A stretch of 64,000 bases of DNA from Aequorivita sp. Its GTDB lineage: Bacteria; Bacteroidota; Bacteroidia; Flavobacteriales; Flavobacteriaceae. The DNA lies in the NCBI GenBank assembly GCA_024637015.1, contig JAGXGE010000004.1:1-64000 (forward strand), given 5' to 3'. How positions within the stretch are numbered: position 1 is the stretch's first letter; the number at the start of each line of letters is the position of its first letter. The notes below the pieces were generated by a model. That model searched no databases. It had not been told where the DNA came from and was given only the letters and a program-made list of their open reading frames with translations. The translations under genes and the position numbers were made by a program. This document shows, piece by piece, positions 34,255-44,476 of the stretch.

Positions 34255-36546
34255 CTACTCCCGTACCCGCTTCTCCTTCTGCTGAGCATCCACAACCGCA
34301 ACGGCACTCATATTTACCATTTCCTCAACGCTAGCGCCCAACTGTAAAATATGCACAGGCTTGCGCATTCCCAGCATTATTGGACCAATGGATTCCACAC
34401 CATTCAGCTCTTTCAATAATTTGTAATTACTGTTTGCCGAATCGAGGTTTGGAAAGATAAGCGCGTTCACTTTTTTACCTGCCAATTTTGAAAACGGAAA
34501 TTTTCTTTGAAGCAATTCTGGATTTAAGGCAAAATCGGTCTGCAATTCGCCATCTACAATCATATCGGGGTTACTCTTGTGAAGTAATTCTACAGCTTCG
34601 CGTACTTTTGTTGCGTGCGGATCTTTGGAAGAACCGAAATTGGCGTAAGAAATCATTGCAATTACTGGCTGCAAACCAAACATTTTCATGGTATAATTCG
34701 TCATTTGCGCAATCTTCGCAAGCTCTTTCGCTGTTGGGTCGATGTTTATAGAAGTATCTGAAATAAACAATGGGCCACGTTTGGTAAGCATCAAGTTTGT
34801 TGTGGCTACTTTCGTTACACCTTCAAACCTTCCAACGGTTTCAAAAACAGGAATTACTACCGAAGGATAGGAACGTGCATAACCAGAAATCATACAATCA
34901 ACATCGCCTTCGCTAAGCATCATTCCTGCAAAATAATTCCGCTCGCGAACAAGCTTTTCAGCAGTGTAAAGTGAAATACCGCTTCTTTTTCGCTTTTCCC
35001 AAAGTTTTTGTGCGTAGTGCTTTTGTTTATCAGCCTGTTCATCACTTTTAGGATCGATTATTTCAAGATCGGCGTCAAAATCAATCTGCTCCATCAGTTC
35101 AAGAATAATTTCCTTTCTTCCCAATAAAACAGGAATACCTATGCCTTCTTCAAAAACAATCTGCGCAGCTTTCAGCACGTCCAAGTGATCCGCTTCTGCA
35201 AAAACAATACGCTTCGGATTCAACTTTGCACGATTCACCAGCAAACGAATGATTTTATTATCGCTACCCATTCGTTCGTAAAGTTCGTCTTGATATTTTT
35301 CCCAGTCTGTGATATCGGTAAGAGCCACCCCACTTTCCATCGCAGCTCTTGCAACTGCTGGAGGAACGGCGGTAATCAATCGTGGATCAAAAGGTTTTGG
35401 GATGATGTATTCTTTTCCAAAAGTAAGCCTGGTTTCACCGTAAGCGATATTTACTTGCTCCGGCACGGGTTCTTTAGCGAGTTCAGCTAAAGCTTTTACG
35501 GCAGCCATTTTCATGGCTTCGTTAATTTTAGTTGCGCGAACATCCAACGCTCCGCGGAAAATAAACGGAAACCCAAGTACATTGTTCACTTGATTTGGAT
35601 GATCGCTGCGCCCTGTTGCCATAATGATATCCTTACGTGTTTTAATAGCCAAATCATATTCAATCTCCGGATCGGGATTGGCCATTGCGAAAACAATTGG
35701 GTTTGGGGCCATGCTCAAGAGCATTTCTGGCGTAACAATGTTTTTAACAGAAAGCCCAACAAAAACGTCAGCATCTTTCATTGCTTCTTCTAAAGTATCA
35801 ATTTTACGATGCGAAGCAAACTCTGCTTTTTCATCTGTAAGACTTTCGCGATCTTTGCGGATAACACCTTTGCTGTCAAGCATTACGATATTTTCGGGCT
35901 TTGCGCCAAAAGCTTTGTAAAGTCGCGTACACGAAACTGCCGCAGCGCCAGCACCACTAATTACTATTGAAACATCTTCAATCTTTTTTTCTGAAATTTC
36001 CAAGGCATTGAGTAATGCAGCCGCTGAAATGATTGCTGTTCCATGCTGGTCGTCATGCATTACGGGAATATTCAGCTCTTCCTTAAGTCTTCTTTCAATT
36101 TCAAAAGCTTCGGGGGCTTTTATATCTTCTAGGTTTATTCCACCGAAGGTGGGTGCAATGTTTTTTACTGTTGCAACAAATTCGTCAATATTTTCGGTAT
36201 CTATTTCAATATCGAAAACATCAATATCTGCAAATATTTTGAAAAGTAACGCCTTTCCTTCCATCACGGGTTTGGAGGCTTCGGGACCAATATTCCCCAA
36301 TCCTAAAACGGCAGTTCCATTTGAAATTACAGCTACAAGATTACCTTTGTTTGTGTATTTATAAACATTATTGGTTTCCTTTTCAATTTCAAGGCAAGGA
36401 TCTGCAACACCGGGCGAATATGCCAAAGAAAGATCCCGTTGTGTTGAATAACTTTTTGTTGGAACCACCTGAATTTTTCCAGGTCTTGGTTTTGCGTGAT
36501 ATAGTAAGGCCTCGCGACGTTTGCTTTGCTTGCTCATAAGTTTCAA
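34255..36546 (-). CDS. maeB: NADP-dependent malic enzyme with phosphotransacetylase-like domain
   Basis: A 763-residue MaeB-type malic enzyme that decarboxylates malate to pyruvate with reduction of NADP. The malic N domain (about 15-150) has YSPGVADPCLEI and VMHDDQHGTAI. The NAD(P)-binding domain (about 160-400) has VISGAGAAAVSCTRLY. The C-terminal PTA_PTB domain (about 430-755) is a regulatory relic of phosphotransacetylase (ANFGSSKDPHATKVREAVEL). Full length. It has its own consensus promoter 13 bp ahead of the start and follows queG by 52 bp. Confidence 0.96.
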   Translation of the reverse strand: MKLMSKQSKRREALLYHAKPRPGKIQVVPTKSYSTQRDLSLAYSPGVADPCLEIEKETNNVYKYTNKGNLVAVISNGTAVLGLGNIGPEASKPVMEGKALLFKIFADIDVFDIEIDTENIDEFVATVKNIAPTFGGINLEDIKAPEAFEIERRLKEELNIPVMHDDQHGTAIISAAALLNALEISEKKIEDVSIVISGAGAAAVSCTRLYKAFGAKPENIVMLDSKGVIRKDRESLTDEKAEFASHRKIDTLEEAMKDADVFVGLSVKNIVTPEMLLSMAPNPIVFAMANPDPEIEYDLAIKTRKDIIMATGRSDHPNQVNNVLGFPFIFRGALDVRATKINEAMKMAAVKALAELAKEPVPEQVNIAYGETRLTFGKEYIIPKPFDPRLITAVPPAVARAAMESGVALTDITDWEKYQDELYERMGSDNKIIRLLVNRAKLNPKRIVFAEADHLDVLKAAQIVFEEGIGIPVLLGRKEIILELMEQIDFDADLEIIDPKSDEQADKQKHYAQKLWEKRKRSGISLYTAEKLVRERNYFAGMMLSEGDVDCMISGYARSYPSVVIPVFETVGRFEGVTKVATTNLMLTKRGPLFISDTSINIDPTAKELAKIAQMTNYTMKMFGLQPVIAMISYANFGSSKDPHATKVREAVELLHKSNPDMIVDGELQTDFALNPELLQRKFPFSKLAGKKVNALIFPNLDSANSNYKLLKELNGVESIGPIMLGMRKPVHILQLGASVEEMVNMSAVAVVDAQQKEKRVRE

Positions 36547-36558
36547 TTTTGTAATTTA

Positions 36559-36589
36559 CAAAGTTACTCGGTTAACCGAAAGGAAGCAA
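36559..36589 (-). promoter_or_regulatory. Promoter of maeB
   Basis: Minus strand: TTG (36589-36587), a 20-bp spacer, and TAACTTTG (36566-36559), exact to consensus. The spacer includes the palindrome CGGTTAACCG, a possible operator. Confidence 0.65.
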
Positions 36590-36598
36590 TTTTAATGG

Positions 36599-37525
36599 TT
36601 AATCTTTCAAGAAGTTTATATTGCGCTTCAAACCGGAAAATTTGGTGCGCTTCACTGCGCTATTTTTAAATACTTTCTGAAAAACGTCCTCAGTTATTTC
36701 TTCCCAATCTTTTTTGGACATCAAAAGCATTTCGGAATTCGGATTGAAAAGTGGTTCGTTGTGAGGTTTGCTGAACCGGTTCCACGGACAGACGTCTTGG
36801 CAAATATCGCAGCCAAACATCCAATCTTCAAAGTTACCTTTTTGGGAAGTTGGGATTTCGTTCTTCAATTCAATGGTAAAATAGGAGATACATTTACTGC
36901 CATCTACCACTTTGTCGGCAACAATTGCATTGGTCGGGCAGGCGTCGATGCAGGCGGTGCAACTTCCGCAGTGGTCGGTTACGGGAGTGTCATACTCCAA
37001 ATCCAAATCAATGATTAATTCAGCAATAAAATAGAAGGAACCTAGTTGTTTGGTGAGCAGATTGCTGTGCTTGCCAATCCAGCCCAAACCACTTTTAGCC
37101 GCCCAAGCTTTATCCAAAACCGGTGCGGAATCTACAAAAGCACGGCCGTGAACATCGCCAATTTCTTCGGAAATGAAATCCATTAATTGCTTCAATTTAT
37201 CTTTTATTACGAAATGATAATCGGTGCCGTAAGCATATTTTGAAATTTTATAGGTTTCTGAAACTTGGGTTTCTGAAGGGTAATAATTCAGCAATAGTGA
37301 AATGACACTTTTGGAATCGGAAACAAGTTTCGTTGGGTCCAACCTTTTGTCAAAATGGTTTTCCATATAGGCCATTTCGCCGTGCATATTTTTGTTGAGC
37401 CAGTTTTCGAGGCGCGGTGCTTCTTTCTCAAGAAATTCAGCTTTGCTTATTCCGCAGGAAATAAATCCAAGGCGTTTGGCTTCGGCTTTTATTAATTGTG
37501 AATATTTTGAAGAATTCTGGATCAC
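36599..37525 (-). CDS. queG: Epoxyqueuosine reductase QueG
   Basis: A 308-residue cobalamin- and Fe-S-dependent enzyme for the last step of queuosine formation in tRNA. The N-terminal DUF1730/cobalamin region has [20 protein letters not shown] and [14 protein letters not shown]. Two 4Fe-4S motifs follow ([17 protein letters not shown] and [13 protein letters not shown]). The C-terminal HEAT repeats of longer QueG proteins are absent, which is normal for short forms. It lies 4 bp after the P450 gene, so co-transcription is likely. Confidence 0.95.
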   Translation of the reverse strand: MIQNSSKYSQLIKAEAKRLGFISCGISKAEFLEKEAPRLENWLNKNMHGEMAYMENHFDKRLDPTKLVSDSKSVISLLLNYYPSETQVSETYKISKYAYGTDYHFVIKDKLKQLMDFISEEIGDVHGRAFVDSAPVLDKAWAAKSGLGWIGKHSNLLTKQLGSFYFIAELIIDLDLEYDTPVTDHCGSCTACIDACPTNAIVADKVVDGSKCISYFTIELKNEIPTSQKGNFEDWMFGCDICQDVCPWNRFSKPHNEPLFNPNSEMLLMSKKDWEEITEDVFQKVFKNSAVKRTKFSGLKRNINFLKD

Positions 37526-37529
37526 TAAA

Positions 37530-38861
37530 TTATCTTAAATTGAATTTTAAAATGGCGTTTTTTGGTTTAAGTGTAATCAATGGCTTGATTTCAATTGGTG
37601 TTTCCTTTTCAGAAATTTTATATTTCCGCATAATCTCTGCAATGGCCAAAACCATTTCGTACATCGCAAAATTATTGCCGATGCACATTCTAGGGCCTGC
37701 GCCAAAAGGAAAGTATTGTCCAGAAAAATGGTTGGGATTAACTTCTGAAAAACGTTCAGGGTTAAATTTTTGGGGTTCATCCCAATTTGCAGGATTGGTG
37801 TGGATTTCCAATAATGAAAACAGCAAACTTGAATTTTTCGGAATTTTCATTCCATTAAATTCGTCTTCATCAATATTTACACGATCAATAAAATATGCCG
37901 GCGGATACAACCGAAGCGATTCTTCAATAACATTTTTAGTGAACGGACAATTCTTTATAAAGTCCATCAAAGTTTCTGAATCGGTTTTTGCTTTGGTTAC
38001 TTCTGCAAAAAGTTCTTCCTGAATTTTAGGATTTCTGGCCAATAATTCACAAGTAAAAGTCAGTGCATTTGATGTGGTTTCATGACCTGCCGTAAAAAGG
38101 ATTAAAATTTCATCGATCAACTGGCCTTCCTCCATTGCGCCACCATCTTCATATCTTGCTTCCAAAAGCATATCCAATAAATCGTCCTCCCGTTTTCCAG
38201 AATTTCTTCTTTCATTGACAAGTCTTTTCAAAATTGATCGCGCTTCCTCAGTTTCTAAAATGTGCCTATTTATTTGTCCGCTTAATTTAAACCACCATCC
38301 CAAATAAGGTTGGCGCAACTCTTTAACCAACATTTGTTGTGCAGATTCCGTAATCTGCTGAAGTTTATTTATTTCCTTTTGATCAACCGCACTACTGAAA
38401 AGTGATTTTACCACTGTTTGAAAAGCAAGATCGTTAAAAACAGAAAAAATATCTATTGGTTTATCTGTTTCAATTTTTACCAGTTCCGTTTTAATAGCGG
38501 CATCAATTGTGTCCAATAGGTTTATCAATTGTTTTTTATGAAAAGCAGGCTGAATTAGTTTGCGTTGTTTCTGCCAAAGTTCTCCTTCAGAAGTCAACAA
38601 TCCAAAACCCACGTATTTTGAAAGATCTCGGGTTTGGATTGGTGATTTTTTGTAATTTCTATGATTTTTTTGCAGTGCATATTGTGCAAACCCAGCGTCA
38701 CGTGAAAAAATAACCGAATTTCCAAAACCTAATTTTAACCGAAAGGTATCACCTTTGGTTTCAAAATTTTTATGGTGAAAAGGCAATGGATTCTTAAGGA
38801 TTTGGGTTGAATGAACCAAAAACCGGAAGGCAGAAACCGATGGAATTTTCTTTGGTTCCAT
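37530..38861 (-). CDS. Cytochrome P450
   Basis: A 443-residue P450 monooxygenase without membrane anchor or fused reductase. The I-helix oxygen motif is AGHETTSN, the K-helix ExxR is in ESLRLYPP, the meander follows with PERF, and the heme-thiolate loop is [16 protein letters not shown]. The general look is that of CYP102/CYP4-like fatty-acid or terpenoid hydroxylases; the substrate cannot be named. It is sandwiched between ruvB (9 bp) and queG (4 bp) in what looks like one transcript. Its redox partner is not in the window. Confidence 0.93.
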   Translation of the reverse strand: MEPKKIPSVSAFRFLVHSTQILKNPLPFHHKNFETKGDTFRLKLGFGNSVIFSRDAGFAQYALQKNHRNYKKSPIQTRDLSKYVGFGLLTSEGELWQKQRKLIQPAFHKKQLINLLDTIDAAIKTELVKIETDKPIDIFSVFNDLAFQTVVKSLFSSAVDQKEINKLQQITESAQQMLVKELRQPYLGWWFKLSGQINRHILETEEARSILKRLVNERRNSGKREDDLLDMLLEARYEDGGAMEEGQLIDEILILFTAGHETTSNALTFTCELLARNPKIQEELFAEVTKAKTDSETLMDFIKNCPFTKNVIEESLRLYPPAYFIDRVNIDEDEFNGMKIPKNSSLLFSLLEIHTNPANWDEPQKFNPERFSEVNPNHFSGQYFPFGAGPRMCIGNNFAMYEMVLAIAEIMRKYKISEKETPIEIKPLITLKPKNAILKFNLR

Positions 38862-38870
38862 AGTATTATT

Positions 38871-39893
38871 TTAAAACAATCCGCCCTGCGAAGGGCCTTT
38901 CAACTTGCCAAGATGTTTGTAGGCAGCTTCTGTAACTTCACGGCCACGGGGCGTGCGCATAATGAATCCTTGTTGGATCAAAAATGGCTCATAAACTTCC
39001 TCAATGGTTTCGGGACTTTCAGAAACCGCCGTGGCAATTGTAGAGATTCCAACAGGCCCACCTTTAAATTTTTCAATTATTGTTAATAGAATTCTGTTGT
39101 CCATTTCATCTAAGCCATGTGCATCAACATGCAAGGCGTCTAAACCAAACTTGGCAATTTGGACATCAATTTTACCATTTCCTTTTATCTGTGCAAAATC
39201 ACGGATTCTTCGTAAAAGTGCATTGGCAATTCGTGGTGTCCCCCTACTTCTTCCAGCGATTTCAATTGCCGCTTCCATAGAAATAGGAACGTTTAGTATT
39301 CCCGCACTACGTTGCAAAATTGTGGTAAGTAATTCTGTGGTGTAATATTGTAGTCTTGAAGAAATTCCGAATCGAGCACGCATGGGCGCAGTCAATAACC
39401 CTGAACGTGTAGTAGCACCAATAAGTGTAAAAGGATTTAAATTTATTTGAACCGAGCGTGCATTTGGACCGGATTCAATCATAATGTCAATCTTGTAATC
39501 TTCCATTGCAGAATACAAGTATTCTTCAACAATGGGGCTCAACCGATGGATTTCGTCAATAAATAGAACATCCCTTTCCTCTAGATTAGTAAGCAATCCA
39601 GCAAGATCACCAGGTTTGTCCAAAACGGGCCCGGAAGTAACTCTAATATTTACATTAAGCTCGTTTGCAAGTATATACGCAAGTGTTGTTTTTCCCAAAC
39701 CAGGAGGTCCGTGAAATAAAGTGTGATCCAATGCTTCACTGCGCAAGTTTGCCGCCTGCACAAATATTTGCAGGTTTTCCAAAGCCTGATCCTGCCCCGT
39801 GAAATCCTCAAAACTGAGAGGACGGAGTTTTTTTTCAATATCCAGTTCCTGTGGCGAGAGGTTTTCTCCGGTGGGGTCAAGGTGTTCGTTCAT
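38871..39893 (-). CDS. ruvB: Holliday junction DNA helicase RuvB
   Basis: A 340-residue AAA+ motor for branch migration. Walker A is [10 protein letters not shown], Walker B FIDEIHRL, sensor [19 protein letters not shown], and the C-terminal winged helix has [18 protein letters not shown]. Full length. It is the first gene of the ruvB-P450-queG run. A TATATTTG box ends only 4 bp before its start codon. Confidence 0.97.
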   Translation of the reverse strand: MNEHLDPTGENLSPQELDIEKKLRPLSFEDFTGQDQALENLQIFVQAANLRSEALDHTLFHGPPGLGKTTLAYILANELNVNIRVTSGPVLDKPGDLAGLLTNLEERDVLFIDEIHRLSPIVEEYLYSAMEDYKIDIMIESGPNARSVQINLNPFTLIGATTRSGLLTAPMRARFGISSRLQYYTTELLTTILQRSAGILNVPISMEAAIEIAGRSRGTPRIANALLRRIRDFAQIKGNGKIDVQIAKFGLDALHVDAHGLDEMDNRILLTIIEKFKGGPVGISTIATAVSESPETIEEVYEPFLIQQGFIMRTPRGREVTEAAYKHLGKLKGPSQGGLF

Positions 39894-39897
39894 AACA

Positions 39898-39905
39898 CAA
39901 ATATA
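39898..39905 (-). promoter_or_regulatory. -7 box abutting the ruvB start codon
   Basis: TATATTTG on the minus strand at 39905-39898; the ATG begins at 39893. Initiation 5-7 nt after the box would give an essentially leaderless ruvB mRNA. No TTG at the expected distance. Confidence 0.35.
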
Positions 39906-39934
39906 GCAATCCTTTGGAAGCTACTTTAAAAAAC

Positions 39935-39960
39935 AAAGCCATACTTTTCAGTATGGCTTT
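39935..39960 (-). terminator. Second hairpin between coxA and ruvB
   Basis: A 10-bp perfect stem (AAAGCCATAC/GTATGGCTTT) with a 6-nt loop, followed on the minus strand by GTTTTTT. It probably backs up the coxA terminator and insulates ruvB from the respiratory operon. Confidence 0.7.
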
Positions 39961-40081
39961 TGAAATAAACAGTAGATTCCTCACTTCCTACATATTATTA
40001 ACTCAATACCGTAAAGATAATGCAAAGTGAGGAAAATTTTACTACGTAGTACTACGGATTTATTTAAATAAAATAAAAAAA

Positions 40082-40099
40082 CCTTCCAAAATTGGAAGG
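40082..40099 (-). terminator. Rho-independent terminator of the ACIII-cox operon
   Basis: An 8-bp stem CCTTCCAA/TTGGAAGG followed on the minus strand by TTTTTTTATTTTATTT, 28 bp past the coxA stop. Confidence 0.85.
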
Positions 40100-40126
40100 C
40101 CTTTTCATTTTATGGTTTTTAAATGA

Positions 40127-41956
40127 TTAGTGATCCATCTCGTCTTCATTATCTTGAAGCGGAACGTTCTGAGGAATAAAATCCTGTCCAGGAATCACGT
40201 AATCTGTTTCATCTTTATTAAGTTTACTATAATCATAAGACCAACGATAAACGTGCGGAATTGGGCCATCCCAGTTTCCGTGGATGTGCTTCATTTCGGC
40301 AGTCCATTCCAAAGTTGTAGCCTTCCAAGGGTTTTTTGGACCTTTTTTTCCGTAGAAAATTGAGTGGAAAAAATTGTATAAAAATATTACCTGAACACTA
40401 ATAGTGATGATAGCGAATATGGTCATTACAACATTTATATCTGCTAAATCATCAAAATAAGGGAAATTTGTATTTGTATAATATCTACGTGGCAAACCTG
40501 CCATACCCACAAAGTGCATTGGGAAGAAAATTCCGTAAGCCCCAATTGCCGTTACCCAAAAGTGAATATAACCAAGTTTTTTGTTCATCATTCTCCCTTG
40601 GAACATCTTTGGGAACCAATGGTAAACTCCTGCGAGCAAACCGTAAAGTGCAGAAATACCCATTACTAAGTGGAAGTGAGCAACAACGAAATAAGTATCG
40701 TGAACATTAATATCCAAAGCACTGTCACCAAGAATAATTCCTGTTAAACCACCTGTAATAAATGTGGAAACAAAGGCTATGGAAAACAACATGGCAGTGT
40801 TCATCTGCAGATTTCCTTTCCAAAGTGTAGTGATCCAGTTAAAAGCTTTTACTGCCGATGGAATAGCAATCAACAATGTTGTAAAAGTAAATACTGATCC
40901 TAAGAATGGGTTCATCCCTGAAACAAACATGTGGTTACCCCAAACAATTGTTGATAGAAATGCAATAGCGAGTATGGATGCAACCATCGCTCGATATCCA
41001 AATATAGGTTTTCGGGAGTTTGTTGCCATTACTTCAGAAACAATACCCATTGCAGGAAGAATTACAATGTAAACTTCCGGGTGACCTAAGAACCAAAACA
41101 AGTGTTCAAACAGAACTGGAGAGCCACCTTGATGGTGCAGTACTTCACCTGCAATATAAATATCTGAAAGGAAGAAAGAAGTACCGAAACTTCTATCCAT
41201 TATCAACATTAGCGCAGCCGAAAATAATACTGGAAAGGAAACAACTCCAATAATTGCTGTTACGAAAAACGCCCAAATTGTTAATGGTAGGCGCGTCATA
41301 GACATTCCTTTAGTTCGAAGGTTGATAACAGTAACTATATAGTTTAATGATCCCAATAATGAGGAAGCAATGAAAATTGCTATAGATGTTAACCAAAGTG
41401 TCATCCCTGCACCAGAGCCAGGAATAGCCTGTGGCAAGGCACTCAATGGAGGATAAATGGTCCATCCTGCTGATGCAGGTCCGGCTTCAACAAACAAAGA
41501 GAATAACATTATAACACTAGAAAGGAAGAATAACCAATACGAAACCATGTTCAAGAAACCGGAAGCCATATCGCGTGCACCAATTTGCAGGGGAATCAAA
41601 AGGTTACTAAAGGTTCCACTCAATCCAGCAGTCAATACAAAGAATACCATGATGGTACCATGAATTGTCACCAATGCAAGATAAATGCTGGGATCCATAA
41701 CACCGTCTGGCGCCCATTTTCCCAAAAATATTTCAAAAATGGTGAATTTATGGTCTGGCCAAGCCAATTGTAATCTGAACAATAAAGACATTAATATACC
41801 AATGATACCCATAAACAAACCTGTAATTAGGTATTGTTTAGAGATCATTTTATGATCTTGGCTAAAGATATATTTAGTTACAAATGTTTCTTTATGATGA
41901 TGCCCGTGATCGTCGTGGTGATCTTCTACTGCGTGGACCTGTTCGTGTGCTGACAT
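40127..41956 (-). CDS. ctaD: Cytochrome c oxidase subunit I (aa3-type), with an Asn at a CuB ligand position
   Basis: A 609-residue catalytic subunit with about 12 helices. Heme a ligand H99 (TIHGTIMVFF) is present, as are CuB ligand H292 with the cross-link tyrosine Y296 (GHPEVY), and the heme a3/a histidines H427 and H429 (VAHFHLV). The CuB His-His pair, expected as WGHHMF, reads WGNHMF: codon 341 (40936-40934) is AAC. A His-rich N-terminal tail of about 25 residues is present. It is the last gene of the act-cox operon, 27 bp after coxB, and is followed by two terminators. Confidence 0.96.
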   Translation of the reverse strand: MSAHEQVHAVEDHHDDHGHHHKETFVTKYIFSQDHKMISKQYLITGLFMGIIGILMSLLFRLQLAWPDHKFTIFEIFLGKWAPDGVMDPSIYLALVTIHGTIMVFFVLTAGLSGTFSNLLIPLQIGARDMASGFLNMVSYWLFFLSSVIMLFSLFVEAGPASAGWTIYPPLSALPQAIPGSGAGMTLWLTSIAIFIASSLLGSLNYIVTVINLRTKGMSMTRLPLTIWAFFVTAIIGVVSFPVLFSAALMLIMDRSFGTSFFLSDIYIAGEVLHHQGGSPVLFEHLFWFLGHPEVYIVILPAMGIVSEVMATNSRKPIFGYRAMVASILAIAFLSTIVWGNHMFVSGMNPFLGSVFTFTTLLIAIPSAVKAFNWITTLWKGNLQMNTAMLFSIAFVSTFITGGLTGIILGDSALDINVHDTYFVVAHFHLVMGISALYGLLAGVYHWFPKMFQGRMMNKKLGYIHFWVTAIGAYGIFFPMHFVGMAGLPRRYYTNTNFPYFDDLADINVVMTIFAIITISVQVIFLYNFFHSIFYGKKGPKNPWKATTLEWTAEMKHIHGNWDGPIPHVYRWSYDYSKLNKDETDYVIPGQDFIPQNVPLQDNEDEMDH

Positions 41957-41983
41957 ATCTTTTTAAGCTAAATTTTATTTGTT

Positions 41984-43045
41984 TTATTTGCTAAGTTGTT
42001 CTGCCAAGGTGGGCTGTTCTGCCAACCAAGCTTTATAATCTTCTTCTGATTCTACTACAATCTTCATCTGCATGTTGTAATGGCTAACTCCGCAAATCTT
42101 GTTACACAGAAGCAAGTAATCAAACTCATAAGTGTCTAAAGTTTCTTGGCCTGCAGCAGTAAGCGCAATATTTTTATCCGTTCTAATTTTATTTATTCGA
42201 GCAACTTTTTCAACTACTTTGTCATTTTGCCTCATTTCTACTGTGGTGACTGTGGGCGTAAAGGCAAATTGGGTAATCATTCCAGGAACACAATTCATCT
42301 GTGCTCTAAAGTGTGGCATATATGCTGAGTGAAGCACATCCTGTGAACGCATTTTGAATAAAACTTTTCTTCCAACAGGCAAATGTAGTTCCGTAACTAC
42401 TTTGTCATCCTGCCCGTTCGGATCTGCAGGGTCAACTCCTAATTGGTTAATACCCTCAATTAAACGAACATTGGCCTCACCGAGTGTATTGTCGTTTCCG
42501 CCGTAGCGTGCCTTCCAGTTAAACTGCTGTGCATAAAGTTCAACAACCAGAGGGTCATCGTCCTTATCAACATTCATAATGTCTGTCCAAGTAAAAAGGC
42601 CATAAATAATAAGCCCTGCCAGAACAATTACAGGAATAATAGTCCAAATAAATTCCAACTTATCATTATCTGCATAAAAAGTTGCTCTTTTGGCTTTATT
42701 TCCTCTGTATACAAAAGCAAAATAGTGCAACAACCACTGAGTAAGAATTCCGACGAAGAAAATAACAATCATCGAAATCAACATTAGATTATCAATTTTA
42801 ACTCCATGCTCTGATCCTGATTCGGGTAAAAGAACATCTCCCCAAAGCCAAAAAGTAACAATAGTCAAAATATACATAAAGGCGAGAAAGCCCATCATCA
42901 AATAACCGTTTATGTTATTGTCCTTATCTGATGCTATTTCAGAATCGGTTGATGGCTTTACCTTTGCCAGTTGGAATATTCTGTTCATTTGCCAAACAGA
43001 GATTCCAAAAAGGATGATTACTAGTATAACTAAAAATGCGGTCAT
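41984..43045 (-). CDS. ctaC: Cytochrome c oxidase subunit II
   Basis: A 353-residue subunit with three N-terminal hydrophobic segments (about 3-20, 48-70 and 88-110) and the periplasmic cupredoxin domain. The aromatic QQFNWKARYGG and the first CuA histidine in DVLHSAYMPHF are visible. The CuA loop is C314-x3-C318-x3-H322-x2-M325 in CNKICGVSHYNM. An additional transmembrane segment near the start is unusual for subunit II. It receives electrons from ACIII or a cytochrome c. It lies 28 bp after actF. Confidence 0.95.
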   Translation of the reverse strand: MTAFLVILVIILFGISVWQMNRIFQLAKVKPSTDSEIASDKDNNINGYLMMGFLAFMYILTIVTFWLWGDVLLPESGSEHGVKIDNLMLISMIVIFFVGILTQWLLHYFAFVYRGNKAKRATFYADNDKLEFIWTIIPVIVLAGLIIYGLFTWTDIMNVDKDDDPLVVELYAQQFNWKARYGGNDNTLGEANVRLIEGINQLGVDPADPNGQDDKVVTELHLPVGRKVLFKMRSQDVLHSAYMPHFRAQMNCVPGMITQFAFTPTVTTVEMRQNDKVVEKVARINKIRTDKNIALTAAGQETLDTYEFDYLLLCNKICGVSHYNMQMKIVVESEEDYKAWLAEQPTLAEQLSK

Positions 43046-43073
43046 CTTATAATATCTTCTTTAAACTAAATGA

Positions 43074-44450
43074 TTAAAAATGGTAGTTTTCACTTTCTTT
43101 AATATATGGATCATTTTTCGGTCTTAAGGAAACTTTGCCAAGTCCAGTTCCAACAATAAAAATGAATAGGCCCAAAAAGAACAAAAACGCTGCTATTTCC
43201 GGAATTCCAAAACTCCAATTGTGACCTACCGTTGAAGGCATTACCAAAAGGAAAATGTCTATATAGTGACCTACCAAAATAAATACTGCTGCTATAACCA
43301 CGAACCACGGAATTCTCTTATAGTCGCTATTCATCAACACCAAAATTGGCATCACAAAATTAAGGATAAGCATTCCGAAAAACAATAGTTTATATTCTTG
43401 TATTCTAATGATAAAGTATGTTACTTCTTCTGGAATGTTTGCGTACCAAATTAGCATAAACTGTCCGAACCATAGATACGTCCAGAAAATACTGAAAGCA
43501 AACATAAATTTTGCTAAATCGTGTAAGTGTTTATCGCTCACAAAAGGTATTAGCCCCATGTTCTTCAAATGAATTGTAACCAAAGCAATAACTGTAATTG
43601 CAGAAACAAACATACTGGCAAAAATATACCAAGCAAAAAGGGTGCTGTACCAGTGTGGTGTCATAGACATAAACCAGTCCCAAGACATTGTTGCTTCGGT
43701 AAGAAGGAAAAAAATCAGGAAAAACACAGAAGCCTTAAAATTCTTTCTGTGAGGCTCATAATTATTTGTTTCTGCTTGTGCCAATGAGTTTTTTCTTGAG
43801 AAATAACGGTACAAGTTCCAACCCAAGAGGTAGATAACAGCGCGTATTACAAAGAATGGAAAATTTAAATAGCCCGCTTTGCCCTGAAGAATTTTATCAC
43901 CAGCCACCAAATCGTGGTTTTGCCAAGGGTAAAAATGTGTTCCAGCGAAAACAACTATTAAAAATACTATCACAGAGCCAGGCAACAAATAGGTTGTAAT
44001 ACCTTCCATAATCCTATAAAGAACTGGAGACCATCCTGCCGATGAAGCATATTGAATCGCGTAAAAAACCAAGGCACCCAAAGCAATCATCATAAAGAAA
44101 AATGCAGCAACAAAGGTTGCGGACCAAGGTCTTGTTTGCAATTGGTGCAATACATGTTCTTCATGGGAAGCTGCTCCGTGACCTTCAGGTTTTAAATCTG
44201 TGGCATGCTCCATGGAAGTTTCAGAATAGCCTTCCTGTCCACGAGCTTCATCCACAAAGTTTGCAGTGTGCTCTTCGTCGTGTGCGACAACAGCATGCTC
44301 TTCACCGTGATGACCTTCTTGTTCGGCCATTATTTTTTTTACATCGTCTATAGTTTTCGGTGTGGTTAAAAACCCGAAGATTATTCCCGCAAGTCCTAGA
44401 ACTATGAGAACAATAGAAAACAGTTTTAAATTTCTTGGTAGCGTGTACAT
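43074..44450 (-). CDS. actF: Alternative complex III subunit ActF
   Basis: A 458-residue integral membrane subunit related to NrfD/ActC, with about ten helices. A first helix (about 8-28) is followed by a His/Glu-rich hydrophilic loop of about 80 residues (EGHHGEEHAVVAHDEEH), then helices with PHWYSTLFAWYIFASMFVS, FWTYLWFGQFMLIWYANIPE and a final FGIPEIAAFLFFLGLF. In ACIII, ActC and ActF form the quinol-oxidising membrane core. It lies 26 bp downstream of actE. Confidence 0.93.
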   Translation of the reverse strand: MYTLPRNLKLFSIVLIVLGLAGIIFGFLTTPKTIDDVKKIMAEQEGHHGEEHAVVAHDEEHTANFVDEARGQEGYSETSMEHATDLKPEGHGAASHEEHVLHQLQTRPWSATFVAAFFFMMIALGALVFYAIQYASSAGWSPVLYRIMEGITTYLLPGSVIVFLIVVFAGTHFYPWQNHDLVAGDKILQGKAGYLNFPFFVIRAVIYLLGWNLYRYFSRKNSLAQAETNNYEPHRKNFKASVFFLIFFLLTEATMSWDWFMSMTPHWYSTLFAWYIFASMFVSAITVIALVTIHLKNMGLIPFVSDKHLHDLAKFMFAFSIFWTYLWFGQFMLIWYANIPEEVTYFIIRIQEYKLLFFGMLILNFVMPILVLMNSDYKRIPWFVVIAAVFILVGHYIDIFLLVMPSTVGHNWSFGIPEIAAFLFFLGLFIFIVGTGLGKVSLRPKNDPYIKESENYHF

Positions 44451-44476
44451 ATCTTTAGCTATTCTCTTTTAAATCT

